A stretch of 64,000 nucleotides of DNA, taken from the NCBI RefSeq assembly GCF_014050145.1, contig NZ_JACFYF010000014.1, positions 1-64,000 on the forward strand, given 5' to 3'. Below, piece after piece: positions 31,162 through 39,301 of the stretch. Made by a program: the position numbers and the translations under genes. Numbering within the stretch: the first letter of the stretch is position 1; the number at the start of each line of letters is the position of its first letter. The DNA is from Vibrio marinisediminis (GTDB lineage: Bacteria > Pseudomonadota > Gammaproteobacteria > Enterobacterales > Vibrionaceae). The notes beneath the pieces are model-generated. The model was not told where the DNA came from, ran no database searches, and saw only the letters and a list, made by a program, of their open reading frames with translations.

Positions 31162-31166
31162 AGATG

Positions 31167-31195
31167 TTGACTGTGTAAATGATAATCATTATTAT
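31167..31195 (+). promoter_or_regulatory. ryhB promoter with Fur box
   Basis: TTGACT (31167-31172) and TATTAT (31190-31195) with a 17-bp spacer. The spacer and -10 are covered by GTAAATGATAATCATTATT (31175-31193), which matches the 19-bp Fur consensus at 16 positions. Iron-loaded Fur would block RNA polymerase directly. Confidence 0.88.
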
Positions 31196-31201
31196 CAATC
31201 T

Positions 31202-31427
31202 CGTCTTAGGGAATTAGGAAGTTCACAGGGAAGTTGATTTACAATATTCAAGCTATTGAATTTAGTAACTAAACAGAATCTTTCGAACTTGTACTCATTC
31301 TTTTTGACACGACATTGCTCACATTGCTTCCAGTGTAATTTATAGCTTTATGGTAAAGCGGCATGTTTAACATGAAATGCTTTGACCCTTTTTTTGCTAG
31401 GCGACATCGAAAGATGTCGCTTTTTTT
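31202..31427 (+). ncRNA. ryhB: RyhB iron-stress small RNA
   Basis: The core at 31310-31334 (CGACATTGCTCACATTGCTT and the following CCAGT) is the same conserved block found in E. coli RyhB, which pairs with mRNAs of iron-using proteins via Hfq. From the predicted start to the terminator GCGACATC-GAAA-GATGTCGC-TTTTTTT (31401-31427) the RNA is about 226 nt, the long form known from Vibrio rather than the roughly 90 nt of E. coli. The short open frames across it are shadows. The 5' end is predicted, not measured. Confidence 0.93.
31401..31427 (+). terminator. terminator of ryhB
   Basis: Perfect 8-bp stem GCGACATC/GATGTCGC with GAAA tetraloop and seven T. Confidence 0.92.
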
Positions 31428-31751
31428 ATTGGTTTTATTTGGGCTTGAACAAAAGGACACCAGCAGTCTTTTCCACAATTAAGGATCGTTTTTAGATCGC
31501 ATTTTTGTTGATCGATCTTTTGTTTTGTTCTTTATATACAAAGGGTTAATTTTAAATTTTCTAAAAATGTGACATTCGTCAATGTTGGTGAATAATTATT
31601 ATAAACAGAGTTATCCACAGTTCGATGTGTGGTGTGAAGGGATGATCGTCTCATGTCGCAAGAGACATCACAGACTTTGCATAGCATCGCTGACGTAGTC
31701 GTGGCATCCTAAGCGGATCTAATTCGCATTCTCTTTGGAAACTAAAAGACT
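31428..31751. other. polA upstream region with a DnaA box
   Basis: No coding frame of note. TTATCCACA at 31611-31619 is a perfect DnaA box, 133 bp before polA. A/T-rich stretches (31540-31605) may hold the polA promoter, but I cannot assign hexamers with confidence. AACTAAAAG just before 31752 gives only a weak ribosome site. Confidence 0.55.
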
Positions 31752-34541
31752 ATGGCTCGCATACCAGATAATCCACTAATTCTGATCGACGGTTCTTCTT
31801 ACCTATATCGTGCATTCCATGCCTATCCAGGCACTATGAGTAATGGCGAGATTCCGACTAATGCGGTATACGGCGTAGTGAACATGCTACGCAGCATGAT
31901 GCGTCAATTTGCTTCTGATCGTATTGCGGTAGTGTTTGATGCCAAAGGCAAAACATTCCGTGACGACATGTATTCCGAATACAAAGCCAATCGTCCACCA
32001 ATGCCGGATGACTTACGTTGCCAAATTGAACCGCTGTATGACGTGATCCGAGCGATGGGACTGCCATTGATCTCCATCACCGGCGTTGAAGCGGATGATG
32101 TGATTGGTACTCTTGCCTATCAAGCATCACAGCAAGATATACCGGTACTGATCAGTACAGGTGATAAGGACATGGCACAGCTGGTTGATGAGAACGTTAC
32201 CTTGATCAATACCATGACCAATGTGGTTCTGGATCGTGAGGGAGTGATCGAGAAGTTTGGTATTCCACCTGAGTTGATCATCGATTATCTGGCGTTGATG
32301 GGGGATAAAGTCGATAACATCCCTGGCGTTCCTGGTGTGGGTGATAAAACAGCGACAGCCTTATTACAAGGTATTGGTGGCTTAGATAAATTATTTGAGA
32401 ACCTTGATGATATTGCCCCTCTGGGTTTCCGTGGCTCAAAAACCATGGCGAAAAAACTGGTCGATAACAAAGAAGAAGCGTTGCTTTCTTACCAGCTTGC
32501 GACGATCAAACTTGATGTAGAGATGGAGTTTAAACCGCAGGATCTTGTTAAAGCGGAGCCAAACAAAGATGAGCTAATTAAATTGTTTGGTCAGTTGGTG
32601 TTTAAATCATGGCTGAATGATCTGCTCGACGGTGGTACCGGTGTTGTTGAAGCTGACGAAAAGTCGGGTGCAGTTGCCTCGAGCTCAGCAAGCCAAGCGG
32701 AAGTCAATACTGCCGCGGTGAACATAGATCGTAGCCAATACCAGACCATTCTTGATCAAGAGACATTTAATCAGTGGCTAGAGAAGCTTAAAGCCGCGGA
32801 TGTGTTCGCTTTTGATACTGAAACTGACAGCCTAGATTACATGGTGGCAAATTTAGTTGGTTTGTCATTCGCAACTGAAGAAGGCGTGGCTGCTTACGTA
32901 CCTGTGGCACATGACTACTTAGATGCGCCGCAGCAATTGGATCGTGATTGGGTACTAGAGCAGCTAAAACCAATTTTAGAAGATGATAATCAAGCCAAAG
33001 TCGGGCAGAACTTAAAATACGATGCCAGCGTGCTAGCGCGCTACGGCATTGAAATGCGCGGTATCAAATATGACACCATGTTGGCGTCTTACGTTTTTAA
33101 TAGCGTTGGCGGTAAGCATGATATGGATAGCCTAGCATTACGCTTCCTACAGCACAGCTGTATCTCATTTGAACAAATTGCCGGTAAGGGTAAAAACCAA
33201 CTCACCTTCAATCAGATCGACCTTGAACAAGCCGCGCCGTACGCAGCAGAAGATGCGGATGTCACTTTGCGTCTGCACCACCGCTTAAATGAAAGTTTGT
33301 TGCAAGATGAAAAACTCAATGCCATCTATCAACAGATTGAAGTTCCATTGGTGCCAGTGTTATCTCGCATCGAACGCACAGGTGTCTTCATTGATGACAT
33401 GATGCTGTCTGCGCAGTCACAAGAAATCGCCGTTCGTTTGGATGAACTAGAACAGCAAGCTTACGAGGTTGCTGAACAAGAGTTCAATATGAACTCTCCA
33501 AAACAGCTTCAAGCGATCTTGTTCGAAAAGATGGGCTTACCTGTGGTGAAGAAGACGCCGTCAGGCACGCCATCGACCAATGAAGAAGTGTTGCAAGAAT
33601 TGGCTTTAGATTACCCTCTGCCTAAGCTGATTTTAGAATATCGTGGGTTAGCGAAACTGAAATCAACTTATACAGATAAGCTGCCGAAGATGATCAATCC
33701 AGAAACAGGGCGTGTTCATACTTCTTATCACCAAGCGGTGACCGCGACAGGCCGTTTATCATCAACCGATCCTAACTTGCAAAATATTCCAATTCGTAAT
33801 GAAGAAGGTCGCCGTATTCGCCAGGCGTTTGTTGCGCCACATGGCTACAGAATTATGGCTGTCGACTACTCTCAAATTGAGCTGCGAATTATGGCGCACC
33901 TTTCTGCTGACCAAGCATTACTGGATGCCTTCCGTGACGGTAAAGATATTCATACTGCTACCGCAGCTGAAATTATGGGAGTAAGTATCGACCAAGTAAG
34001 TTCAGAACAACGTCGTCGCGCCAAAGCGGTTAACTTTGGTCTTATTTATGGTATGAGTGCGTTTGGTCTAGCAAAACAACTCGGCATCCCACGTGGTGAA
34101 GCACAAGAGTATATGAATAAGTACTTCGAGCGTTACCCTGGTGTTATGCAGTATATGGAAGATACTCGTAGCACTGCCGCAGCAAAAGGTTATGTTGAAA
34201 CCATTTTTGGACGCCGTTTGTACTTACCTGAAATTACGTCTCGTAATGGCATGCGTCGTAAAGCGGCTGAACGTGCTGCGATTAACGCACCAATGCAAGG
34301 TACCGCCGCTGATATCATTAAGAAAGCGATGCTACTGGTGGATGAGTGGATTGAAAAAGAAGGCAATGGTCGAGTTAAGTTATTGATGCAAGTACACGAT
34401 GAATTGGTCTTTGAAGTACAAGAGTCAGCTTTAGCCGAAATTGAAACAAAAGTACAAAATTTGATGGAGTCGGCTGCTCAGTTGGAAGTGCCATTGGTTG
34501 CGGAAGCAGGGCATGGCGATAACTGGGAACAGGCGCACTAG
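31752..34541 (+). CDS. polA: DNA polymerase I
   Basis: 929 aa. 5' nuclease domain (1-290; [44 protein letters not shown]), 3'-5' exonuclease domain (about 330-520) with its catalytic acids kept ([26 protein letters not shown]) so proofreading is likely, and polymerase domain with motifs [30 protein letters not shown] and [12 protein letters not shown]. It fills gaps and removes RNA primers. Followed by Spot 42, as in E. coli. Confidence 0.98.
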   Translation: MARIPDNPLILIDGSSYLYRAFHAYPGTMSNGEIPTNAVYGVVNMLRSMMRQFASDRIAVVFDAKGKTFRDDMYSEYKANRPPMPDDLRCQIEPLYDVIRAMGLPLISITGVEADDVIGTLAYQASQQDIPVLISTGDKDMAQLVDENVTLINTMTNVVLDREGVIEKFGIPPELIIDYLALMGDKVDNIPGVPGVGDKTATALLQGIGGLDKLFENLDDIAPLGFRGSKTMAKKLVDNKEEALLSYQLATIKLDVEMEFKPQDLVKAEPNKDELIKLFGQLVFKSWLNDLLDGGTGVVEADEKSGAVASSSASQAEVNTAAVNIDRSQYQTILDQETFNQWLEKLKAADVFAFDTETDSLDYMVANLVGLSFATEEGVAAYVPVAHDYLDAPQQLDRDWVLEQLKPILEDDNQAKVGQNLKYDASVLARYGIEMRGIKYDTMLASYVFNSVGGKHDMDSLALRFLQHSCISFEQIAGKGKNQLTFNQIDLEQAAPYAAEDADVTLRLHHRLNESLLQDEKLNAIYQQIEVPLVPVLSRIERTGVFIDDMMLSAQSQEIAVRLDELEQQAYEVAEQEFNMNSPKQLQAILFEKMGLPVVKKTPSGTPSTNEEVLQELALDYPLPKLILEYRGLAKLKSTYTDKLPKMINPETGRVHTSYHQAVTATGRLSSTDPNLQNIPIRNEEGRRIRQAFVAPHGYRIMAVDYSQIELRIMAHLSADQALLDAFRDGKDIHTATAAEIMGVSIDQVSSEQRRRAKAVNFGLIYGMSAFGLAKQLGIPRGEAQEYMNKYFERYPGVMQYMEDTRSTAAAKGYVETIFGRRLYLPEITSRNGMRRKAAERAAINAPMQGTAADIIKKAMLLVDEWIEKEGNGRVKLLMQVHDELVFEVQESALAEIETKVQNLMESAAQLEVPLVAEAGHGDNWEQAH

Positions 34542-34656
34542 ACAAAAAATAAGCAACATTTAACATTTAACATGAGCCAGCGCACAAATGCTGGCTTTTT
34601 TTTATCGATAAAAAAGTTGGCGCTTAAGAAGTGAATATGTTGCTAAATTGGAAATT

Positions 34657-34673
34657 AGTGAAAATAAATTACA
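34657..34673. promoter_or_regulatory. weak CRP-like site before Spot 42
   Basis: AGTGA then about 6-7 nt then TTACA, centred about 52 bp before the predicted start of Spot 42. Spot 42 is repressed by cAMP-CRP in E. coli. The half-sites are imperfect, so this is tentative. Confidence 0.3.
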
Positions 34674-34681
34674 AAAATTCT

Positions 34682-34709
34682 TTGAATTTCTGACCAATTG
34701 TTGTACATT
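34682..34709 (+). promoter_or_regulatory. promoter of Spot 42
   Basis: TTGAAT (34682-34687) and TACATT (34704-34709), 16-bp spacer, placing the start about 34717 where the RNA homology begins. Confidence 0.65.
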
Positions 34710-34716
34710 AATCGAC

Positions 34717-34821
34717 GTAGGGTACAGAGGTAAGATGTTCTATCTTTCAGACCTTTTGTTTCACGTTATTGGATTAGGCTGATTCAGCCGCCCCAGCCAG
34801 CATTTGGCTGGGGCGTTTTTT
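34717..34821 (+). ncRNA. spf: Spot 42 small RNA
   Basis: Begins GTAGGGTACAGAGGTAAGAT and continues through TTCTATCTTTCAGACCTTTT, the same as E. coli Spot 42. It ends in the GC-rich terminator GCCCCAGCCAG-CATTTGG-type stem with a T tract (34790-34821). About 105 nt against 109 nt in E. coli. It represses non-preferred carbon-source and central-metabolism mRNAs with Hfq. The position downstream of polA and ahead of engB is conserved. Confidence 0.97.
34790..34821 (+). terminator. terminator of Spot 42
   Basis: GCCCCAGCCA / TGGCTGGGGC stem with an AGCATT-type loop and six T. It is part of the mature RNA. Confidence 0.92.
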
Positions 34822-35109
34822 CTTGTGGCAAAGAAAATTTTAATCGTCCACTTTTACCTACATAAATGCCATCTCGCATCGTAAGTTCTTCAACTCTTTC
34901 CTCCACATTTTGCTTACACGCAAAATGACCAGCGGCGTAAATCTGTAATATTCCTTCATCACACTTTTATTATTTCGCACAAAAAACAAACAAACCAATA
35001 TTAACCATCTGAAAACAAAGAACTTGTTTCATGCCTTTATTTGTGGGCTTTTTCGTCAAATTGAGCCAATTGATTGCGCTAGGCAGGGGGAGTTGCAAGT
35101 TACATTAAG
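34822..35109. other. spacer between Spot 42 and the second small RNA candidate
   Basis: A/T-rich, no coding frame. I see no convincing promoter or structured element in it. Confidence 0.4.
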
Positions 35110-35138
35110 TTGGGCAAAGCTAGCTAAATAATTATAAC
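35110..35138 (+). promoter_or_regulatory. promoter of short RNA candidate
   Basis: TTGGGC (35110-35115) and TATAAC (35133-35138) with an exact 17-bp spacer, in a region with no downstream gene on this strand. Confidence 0.55.
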
Positions 35139-35144
35139 AACTAT

Positions 35145-35190
35145 TAATTCTCTCCCGTTGCCCCATTGACTAGTGGGGCTTTTTCTTTGT
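35145..35190 (+). ncRNA. very short sRNA candidate next to Spot 42 (VSsrna24-like)
   Basis: A promoter, about 15 nt of single-stranded leader (TAATTCTCTCCCGTT) and the terminator hairpin GCCCCA-TTGACTAG-TGGGGC-TTTTT (35160-35184) define an RNA of only about 45-50 nt. From memory, a short sRNA named VSsrna24 was reported downstream of spf in Vibrionaceae (Aliivibrio salmonicida). This sequence is at the same place. Function unknown. The hairpin could instead be a leftover terminator; engB on the other strand ends at 35267. Confidence 0.55.
35160..35184 (+). terminator. terminator of the short sRNA candidate
   Basis: GCCCCA / TGGGGC stem, 8-nt loop, T tract. Flanking CTCTCCC (35149-35156) and GGGAGAG (35194-35200) could pair further in a longer transcript. 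Confidence 0.8.
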
Positions 35191-35266
35191 CTTGGGAGAG
35201 GTTAGTCGTACGGCAAGCAACAAAAAGCCCCGCACTTGGCGAGGCTAATTGGTGAGGTTGGCGCTA

Positions 35267-35932
35267 TTATTCGCCGTCGTTGTCAGACTCAAGATCTGAT
35301 TCAACGTCTTCCTCAACAAGGTGTGCAAATGCGGGAGCAAACCATTCGTCTAGCTTGTTGCGCAGTACATCAACACCTAAACCTTTTAGGGTTGAGAAAG
35401 CGTCAACTTGTACAGTGCCGCCGAAGCCTTTGGCGTCTTCGCGAATTTTGCTCAATTGTGCTTTACGCGCGCCGCTTTTTAGCTTGTCCGCTTTAGTTAA
35501 TAGTACTTGAACTGGAATACCACTATCGACAGCCCAGTAGATTAACTGTTGATCGAGATCTTTCATCGGATGACGAATATCCATTAACACCACTAGACCT
35601 TTTAGGCATTGGCGTTTTTGTAGGTATTCACCAAGCGACTTTTGCCACTTCTTTTTCATTTCAAGTGGTACTTGAGCAAAGCCGTACCCTGGTAAGTCGA
35701 CAATATGGCAGCCATCAGTCACTTTAAATAAGTTGATAAGCTGAGTTCGACCGGGTGTTTTACTGGTTTTAGCCAGGCTCTTTTGATTGGTTAATCGATT
35801 TAGAGAGCTCGACTTGCCCGCATTGGAGCGTCCGGCGAACGCAATTTCAATGCCCTCATCCTCTGGCAAATGACGAATGTCAGGTGCACTTGTGATGAAA
35901 TGGGTGTTTTGGTAATTAATTTTTACGCTCAC
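35267..35932 (-). CDS. engB: ribosome biogenesis GTPase EngB (YsxC/YihA)
   Basis: 221 aa TRAFAC GTPase needed for large-subunit assembly. G1 [10 protein letters not shown]3 [10 protein letters not shown]4 TKADK and G5 FSTLKG are intact. [10 protein letters not shown] switch I is also seen. The start at GTG 35932 ([11 protein letters not shown]) has GGAG upstream and matches the E. coli N-terminus. An ATG four codons earlier (35944) is the alternative. The C-terminus is acidic ([15 protein letters not shown]). Confidence 0.95.
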   Translation of the reverse strand: MSVKINYQNTHFITSAPDIRHLPEDEGIEIAFAGRSNAGKSSSLNRLTNQKSLAKTSKTPGRTQLINLFKVTDGCHIVDLPGYGFAQVPLEMKKKWQKSLGEYLQKRQCLKGLVVLMDIRHPMKDLDQQLIYWAVDSGIPVQVLLTKADKLKSGARKAQLSKIREDAKGFGGTVQVDAFSTLKGLGVDVLRNKLDEWFAPAFAHLVEEDVESDLESDNDGE

Positions 35933-36080
35933 TGTTAACTCCATCTCGACTTTGTGTAGTCAATTGATTACTTTTTTGTGAATTTGTGTAAAATAACCGT
36001 ACTCGGCATGAGGTCGCCTATTGTACCATGAGTGGCAATGCAGAGTGGTACTGGAAGCTTGATAATTATAATGGAATGTC

Positions 36081-36698
36081 ATGAAGAAATTAGTGCTAAT
36101 TGTGAGTCTTTTGGCCAGCTGCTCCGTATGGGCCCAAGGCAGCATAGAAGCTGGTAAAGCGAAATCTCAAACTTGTGTTGCGTGTCATGGAGCGGACGGC
36201 AACAGTTTACTTGGAATGTATCCTTCACTGGCTGGTCAGCACGCGAAGTATATAGAGAAGCAGCTGAAAGACCTAAAACTCGGAATGACGAGTGGTGGTA
36301 AACAAGGTCGTTATGACCCTGTTATGAGCGGTATGGCAATGCCGCTGAATGAACAAGATATGGCAGATCTAGCAGCCTACTACGCTTCATTACCACTTGC
36401 TCCTAATACAACACCTGAAGATGTTGTAGAGCAAGGCAAAGCGCTTTATGCCGCCGGTGATGCGCAGCGTGGATTAACCGCTTGTATTGCCTGTCATGGT
36501 CCGCGTGGTAACGGTACTGAGTTATCTGGATTCCCTAAAATCTCTGGTCAGCATGCTGATTACATTAAGCTTCAGCTAGAGAAATTCAGAGACGGTAATC
36601 GTGGCAACGACATGAACGAAATGATGCGTGATGTTGCCAAGAAGCTAACGGATGAAGATATTGATGTACTGTCTAAGTATGTTGGTGGTCTTCACTAA
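36081..36698 (+). CDS. diheme cytochrome c4
   Basis: 205 aa, exported (signal peptide about 1-19, cleaved near VWAQG). Two CxxCH heme sites: CVACH at residues 32-36 and CIACH near 134-138, in two homologous halves of about 90 aa. Axial methionines are likely in GMAMP and NEMM regions. Periplasmic electron carrier to terminal oxidases. Divergent from engB, as in many gammaproteobacteria. Confidence 0.93.
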   Translation: MKKLVLIVSLLASCSVWAQGSIEAGKAKSQTCVACHGADGNSLLGMYPSLAGQHAKYIEKQLKDLKLGMTSGGKQGRYDPVMSGMAMPLNEQDMADLAAYYASLPLAPNTTPEDVVEQGKALYAAGDAQRGLTACIACHGPRGNGTELSGFPKISGQHADYIKLQLEKFRDGNRGNDMNEMMRDVAKKLTDEDIDVLSKYVGGLH

Positions 36699-36723
36699 AC
36701 TCTTATCTTCCAGTCAAACTCTC

Positions 36724-36750
36724 AAAGCCATGTCCTAGACATGGCTTTTT
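36724..36750 (+). terminator. terminator of cytochrome c4 gene
   Basis: AAAGCCATGTC-CTA-GACATGGCTTTTT. Confidence 0.9.
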
Positions 36751-36766
36751 GTTTGCCACTACTTAA

Positions 36767-36782
36767 TGTGATTTAAATCACA
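36767..36782. promoter_or_regulatory. perfect CRP site
   Basis: TGTGATTTAAATCACA is the consensus TGTGA-N6-TCACA with fully palindromic spacer. It lies beyond the cytochrome c4 terminator and about 200 bp before the predicted start of the Csr RNA, so the RNA is the likeliest target. Confidence 0.85.
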
Positions 36783-36940
36783 CCTGCTAGTTCGCCCACT
36801 TCTCCTATCTTGCTCTGCTCTTTGTGAGACATTCGCCATTCTTTCGCCAGCTATTAACGAGTGCTTAGATGTAAATTATTTTAAAAACAACATCTTAATG
36901 TTGTGTGTGTTATTTAGTCGTATTTTTTTAGTTGAAGATG

Positions 36941-36968
36941 TTGTGCATAAAGCCTTAAGCAGTAAAGT
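36941..36968 (+). promoter_or_regulatory. tentative promoter of the Csr RNA
   Basis: TTGTGC (36941-36946) and TAAAGT (36963-36968), 16-bp spacer. Weak hexamers fit a promoter needing the GacA-type activator VarA. No clear VarA/UvrY palindrome was recognised upstream. Confidence 0.4.
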
Positions 36969-36972
36969 ATCT

Positions 36973-37314
36973 ACATCCACACGATGTGGTTCAGGACAAT
37001 AGACTAGGATAGTCTCCATGGATGCAGGTAAGGATTACTTGGTTGATGGTAATGGACTGATGGTAAGCAGGAAGCTTACATAAATATGGATGGTTAACTG
37101 GTCTGAAGGTATAGACACGGCAAGGAGCGGGCTAAGGATTAGCCTAACTACAGGATGTAGATGGAAAGTTAAAATTCATTAGGATGATGACAAACAACAC
37201 CTTTTTGGCATGGATAGCTCGAAAAACAAATGGAAATTTGGAGTGCATTTTTTGCACAACCCAGTTTAGCCTTCATGGCATTTAGAAAGCGATAGTCAAT
37301 CTATCGCTTTTTTT
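36973..37314 (+). ncRNA. CsrB/CsrC-family regulatory RNA (CsrA sponge)
   Basis: Fifteen GGA triplets occur between 36994 and 37241, many as AGGA in loops of perfect hairpins: AGACTA-GGA-TAGTCT (37001-37015), GTAAGC-AGGAA-GCTTAC (37063-37079), GGCTAA-GGA-TTAGCC (37130-37144), CTACA-GGA-TGTAG (37148-37160). This is the signature of RNAs that titrate CsrA. It ends in the terminator at 37286-37314, about 340 nt in all. Its location between engB and yihI is that of E. coli csrC. Vibrio carry several such RNAs (CsrB, C, D), so I do not choose a symbol. The 5' end is estimated. Confidence 0.9.
37286..37314 (+). terminator. terminator of the Csr RNA
   Basis: AAAGCGATAG-TCAAT-CTATCGCTTTTTTT. Confidence 0.92.
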
Positions 37315-37413
37315 ATATCTAATTTTACAAATTTGATGATTATTTGCACAATAGTACTCCACTCTAAGAGCAGTTTCTGGTATGTTTCGCATCCCCTGTA
37401 AGAGGATACATCG

Positions 37414-38052
37414 ATGCACTACTGTCCGCTTTGCCAAAGCAATCACACCCATCATTACTTTGAAGACAAGCACCGACAGTATTTAGAGTGTTCGAATTGT
37501 GCCTTGGTGTTTGTAAATCCCGAGCAACGCTTAGATGCGAAGGCAGAAAAAGCACACTATGATTTGCATGAAAACGATCCTAGTGATGTCGGTTATCGAC
37601 GCTTTTTATCACGAATGGCAGACCCTATCTGTCTACGTGTAGCACCAAACTCTCAAGGGTTAGATTTTGGCTGTGGTCCCGGACCAACATTGTCGTTAAT
37701 GTTGCAAGAGCAGGGTCACGCTATGAAGTTATATGACATCTATTATCATCCAGAAACGTCGGTATTAGATGAGCAGTATGACTTCGTTACTGCCACAGAA
37801 GTGATAGAGCACCTATACCAACCTGATAAGGTGTGGCAGCAATGGTTGAATTTAGTTAAGCCCGGTGGCTGGCTTGGTGTTATGACCAAGATGGTTATCG
37901 ATGTTGAAGCGTTTGCAACTTGGCATTATAAAAACGATCTCACTCATGTGATCTTTTTTAGTCATGCGACGTTTGAGTACTTGGCAGAGCGGGATAAGCT
38001 CGAACTAGAATTTGTAGGAAAAGATATAATTTTACTGAGGAAAACCCAGTAA
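37414..38052 (+). CDS. zinc-ribbon class I SAM-dependent methyltransferase
   Basis: 212 aa. An N-terminal zinc ribbon with two CxxC pairs (C4/C7 and C26/C29) precedes a methyltransferase domain (motif I GLDFGCGPGPTLSLM near residues 89-103, EVIEHL, VKPGGWLGVMTK). The substrate is unknown. TAATG overlap with yihI suggests a shared transcript. AAGAGGA lies upstream of the ATG. Confidence 0.88.
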   Translation: MHYCPLCQSNHTHHYFEDKHRQYLECSNCALVFVNPEQRLDAKAEKAHYDLHENDPSDVGYRRFLSRMADPICLRVAPNSQGLDFGCGPGPTLSLMLQEQGHAMKLYDIYYHPETSVLDEQYDFVTATEVIEHLYQPDKVWQQWLNLVKPGGWLGVMTKMVIDVEAFATWHYKNDLTHVIFFSHATFEYLAERDKLELEFVGKDIILLRKTQ

Positions 38053-38615
38053 TGAGTCGTAGCAAGAAAAGTAGATCAGGCGGCGGCGCTGCCGACGTTA
38101 TCGTTGTTCGCAACCGTACACAGTCAGATGTTGATGGTCGTCAGCTTAAAAGAGATAAAAAGCGTAAAGGTTTGAAAACCGGTTCTCGCAATGCGGAAGT
38201 GAAATCGCAGAAAGAGCAAAAGGCATCACAAAACCGTGACCCACGCTTAGGCAGCAAGAAGAAAATTCCGCTGATCGTTGAAGCTGTTAAGAAGCCAACG
38301 AAAGTAGAGCGTCGCATCAGTGCTGAAAAAGAGCTAGAGATGCTAGAAAACGACGCGCAACTTAACGTACTGCTAGACCGTATTGACGAGGGTGAAAACC
38401 TAGGTTCAGGTCTGCAGAAATACGTTGATGAAAAATTAGCGCGTATCGAAGTACTGATGAAGCAATTAGGTCTTTATGAAGAAGAGCTAGAAGTGGATGA
38501 GTATCAAGAACAAGAGGAATACTCTGCACCGACTAAAGCAGAGAAGAAACAATCTTCAGATGAAGATTTGTTGTCTCAGTTCGAATCTTTCGATATCAAC
38601 CAATTTAAAGGATAA
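38052..38615 (+). CDS. yihI: Der GTPase-activating protein YihI
   Basis: 187 aa, very basic N-terminal third (SRSKKSRSGGGAADVIVV..., RQLKRDKKRKGLKTGSR) and acidic C-terminal half (LYEEELEVDEYQEQEE). The core EKELEMLENDAQLNVLLDRIDEG is typical of YihI. It stimulates GTP hydrolysis by the ribosome-assembly GTPase Der. It starts within the stop of the preceding methyltransferase gene. Confidence 0.94.
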   Translation: MSRSKKSRSGGGAADVIVVRNRTQSDVDGRQLKRDKKRKGLKTGSRNAEVKSQKEQKASQNRDPRLGSKKKIPLIVEAVKKPTKVERRISAEKELEMLENDAQLNVLLDRIDEGENLGSGLQKYVDEKLARIEVLMKQLGLYEEELEVDEYQEQEEYSAPTKAEKKQSSDEDLLSQFESFDINQFKG

Positions 38616-38624
38616 CAGTAAGAT

Positions 38625-39113
38625 ATGAATGTAACCTTGTTAGCCATTGCTGGTGGAATTATTATTCTCGGCTTAGCTTCCTACGCAGGTTACCTTCTTC
38701 TTCAGTTGAAGAAGCAAAAGGAATTGCAGCTTAGACATCAGCAACTGGCGATTGAAAAGCGTAACGCGAACATTTATGAGAATGTAAACACCCTCTGCTT
38801 AGCTGGTATTCAAGGCCAGTGTGATTTATCTGAAATCAGCATTCGTGTTTACTGCATCATGGATTATGTTCAGGGTGATGATCGTATCGACTTTGATGAA
38901 AAGTATCCTGCGATCGCAGAGCTGTACCATGTGGTGAAAGATATGGCGCGAGGCGAAGACCGCCAAGCGCTACCGAAACAAGAACGCATGCAACAAAATT
39001 TAACCCGTCATAAAACAGAGTCGCGTCTGCAAGAACTGATTGTAGAAGAGCTAAAAGTGCTGCAAAAACAAGTGCAGCCACTCAACAATCAAATCAATAT
39101 CCAAATGCTTTAG
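38625..39113 (+). CDS. DUF2489 family membrane-anchored protein
   Basis: 162 aa. One N-terminal TM helix (about residues 4-27) followed by a cytoplasmic helical region (NVNTLCLAGIQGQCDLSEISIRVYCIMDYV...). Function unknown. The family regularly lies between yihI and hemN in vibrios and relatives, which is why I assign it. It lies 9 nt after yihI, so cotranscribed. Confidence 0.85.
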   Translation: MNVTLLAIAGGIIILGLASYAGYLLLQLKKQKELQLRHQQLAIEKRNANIYENVNTLCLAGIQGQCDLSEISIRVYCIMDYVQGDDRIDFDEKYPAIAELYHVVKDMARGEDRQALPKQERMQQNLTRHKTESRLQELIVEELKVLQKQVQPLNNQINIQML

Positions 39114-39301
39114 GCGCTCAGCCAAACTAAGTCAGATAACCGAGTCTCGATCACTTACACTTTAGGGTGAGTGATCGATTTATCAGTTCTGAGTATTTGT
39201 ACTCAAAAAACGGTATGCTTTAGTTTCTCAACCGAGAGGCTATGGCAAAATAGCCCGTTAATGTAACCATGACTTTTCAGTCAAGAAATGGAAAGACCAA
39301 C

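Noticed and set aside
31269-31478. 69-aa minus-strand frame over ryhB
   Set aside because: It is antisense to the RyhB core and terminator, so it is explained by the RNA gene.
36081-36698. CRP site at 36767 as regulator of cytochrome c4
   Set aside because: The site lies after the gene and its terminator, so it cannot control that promoter in the usual way.
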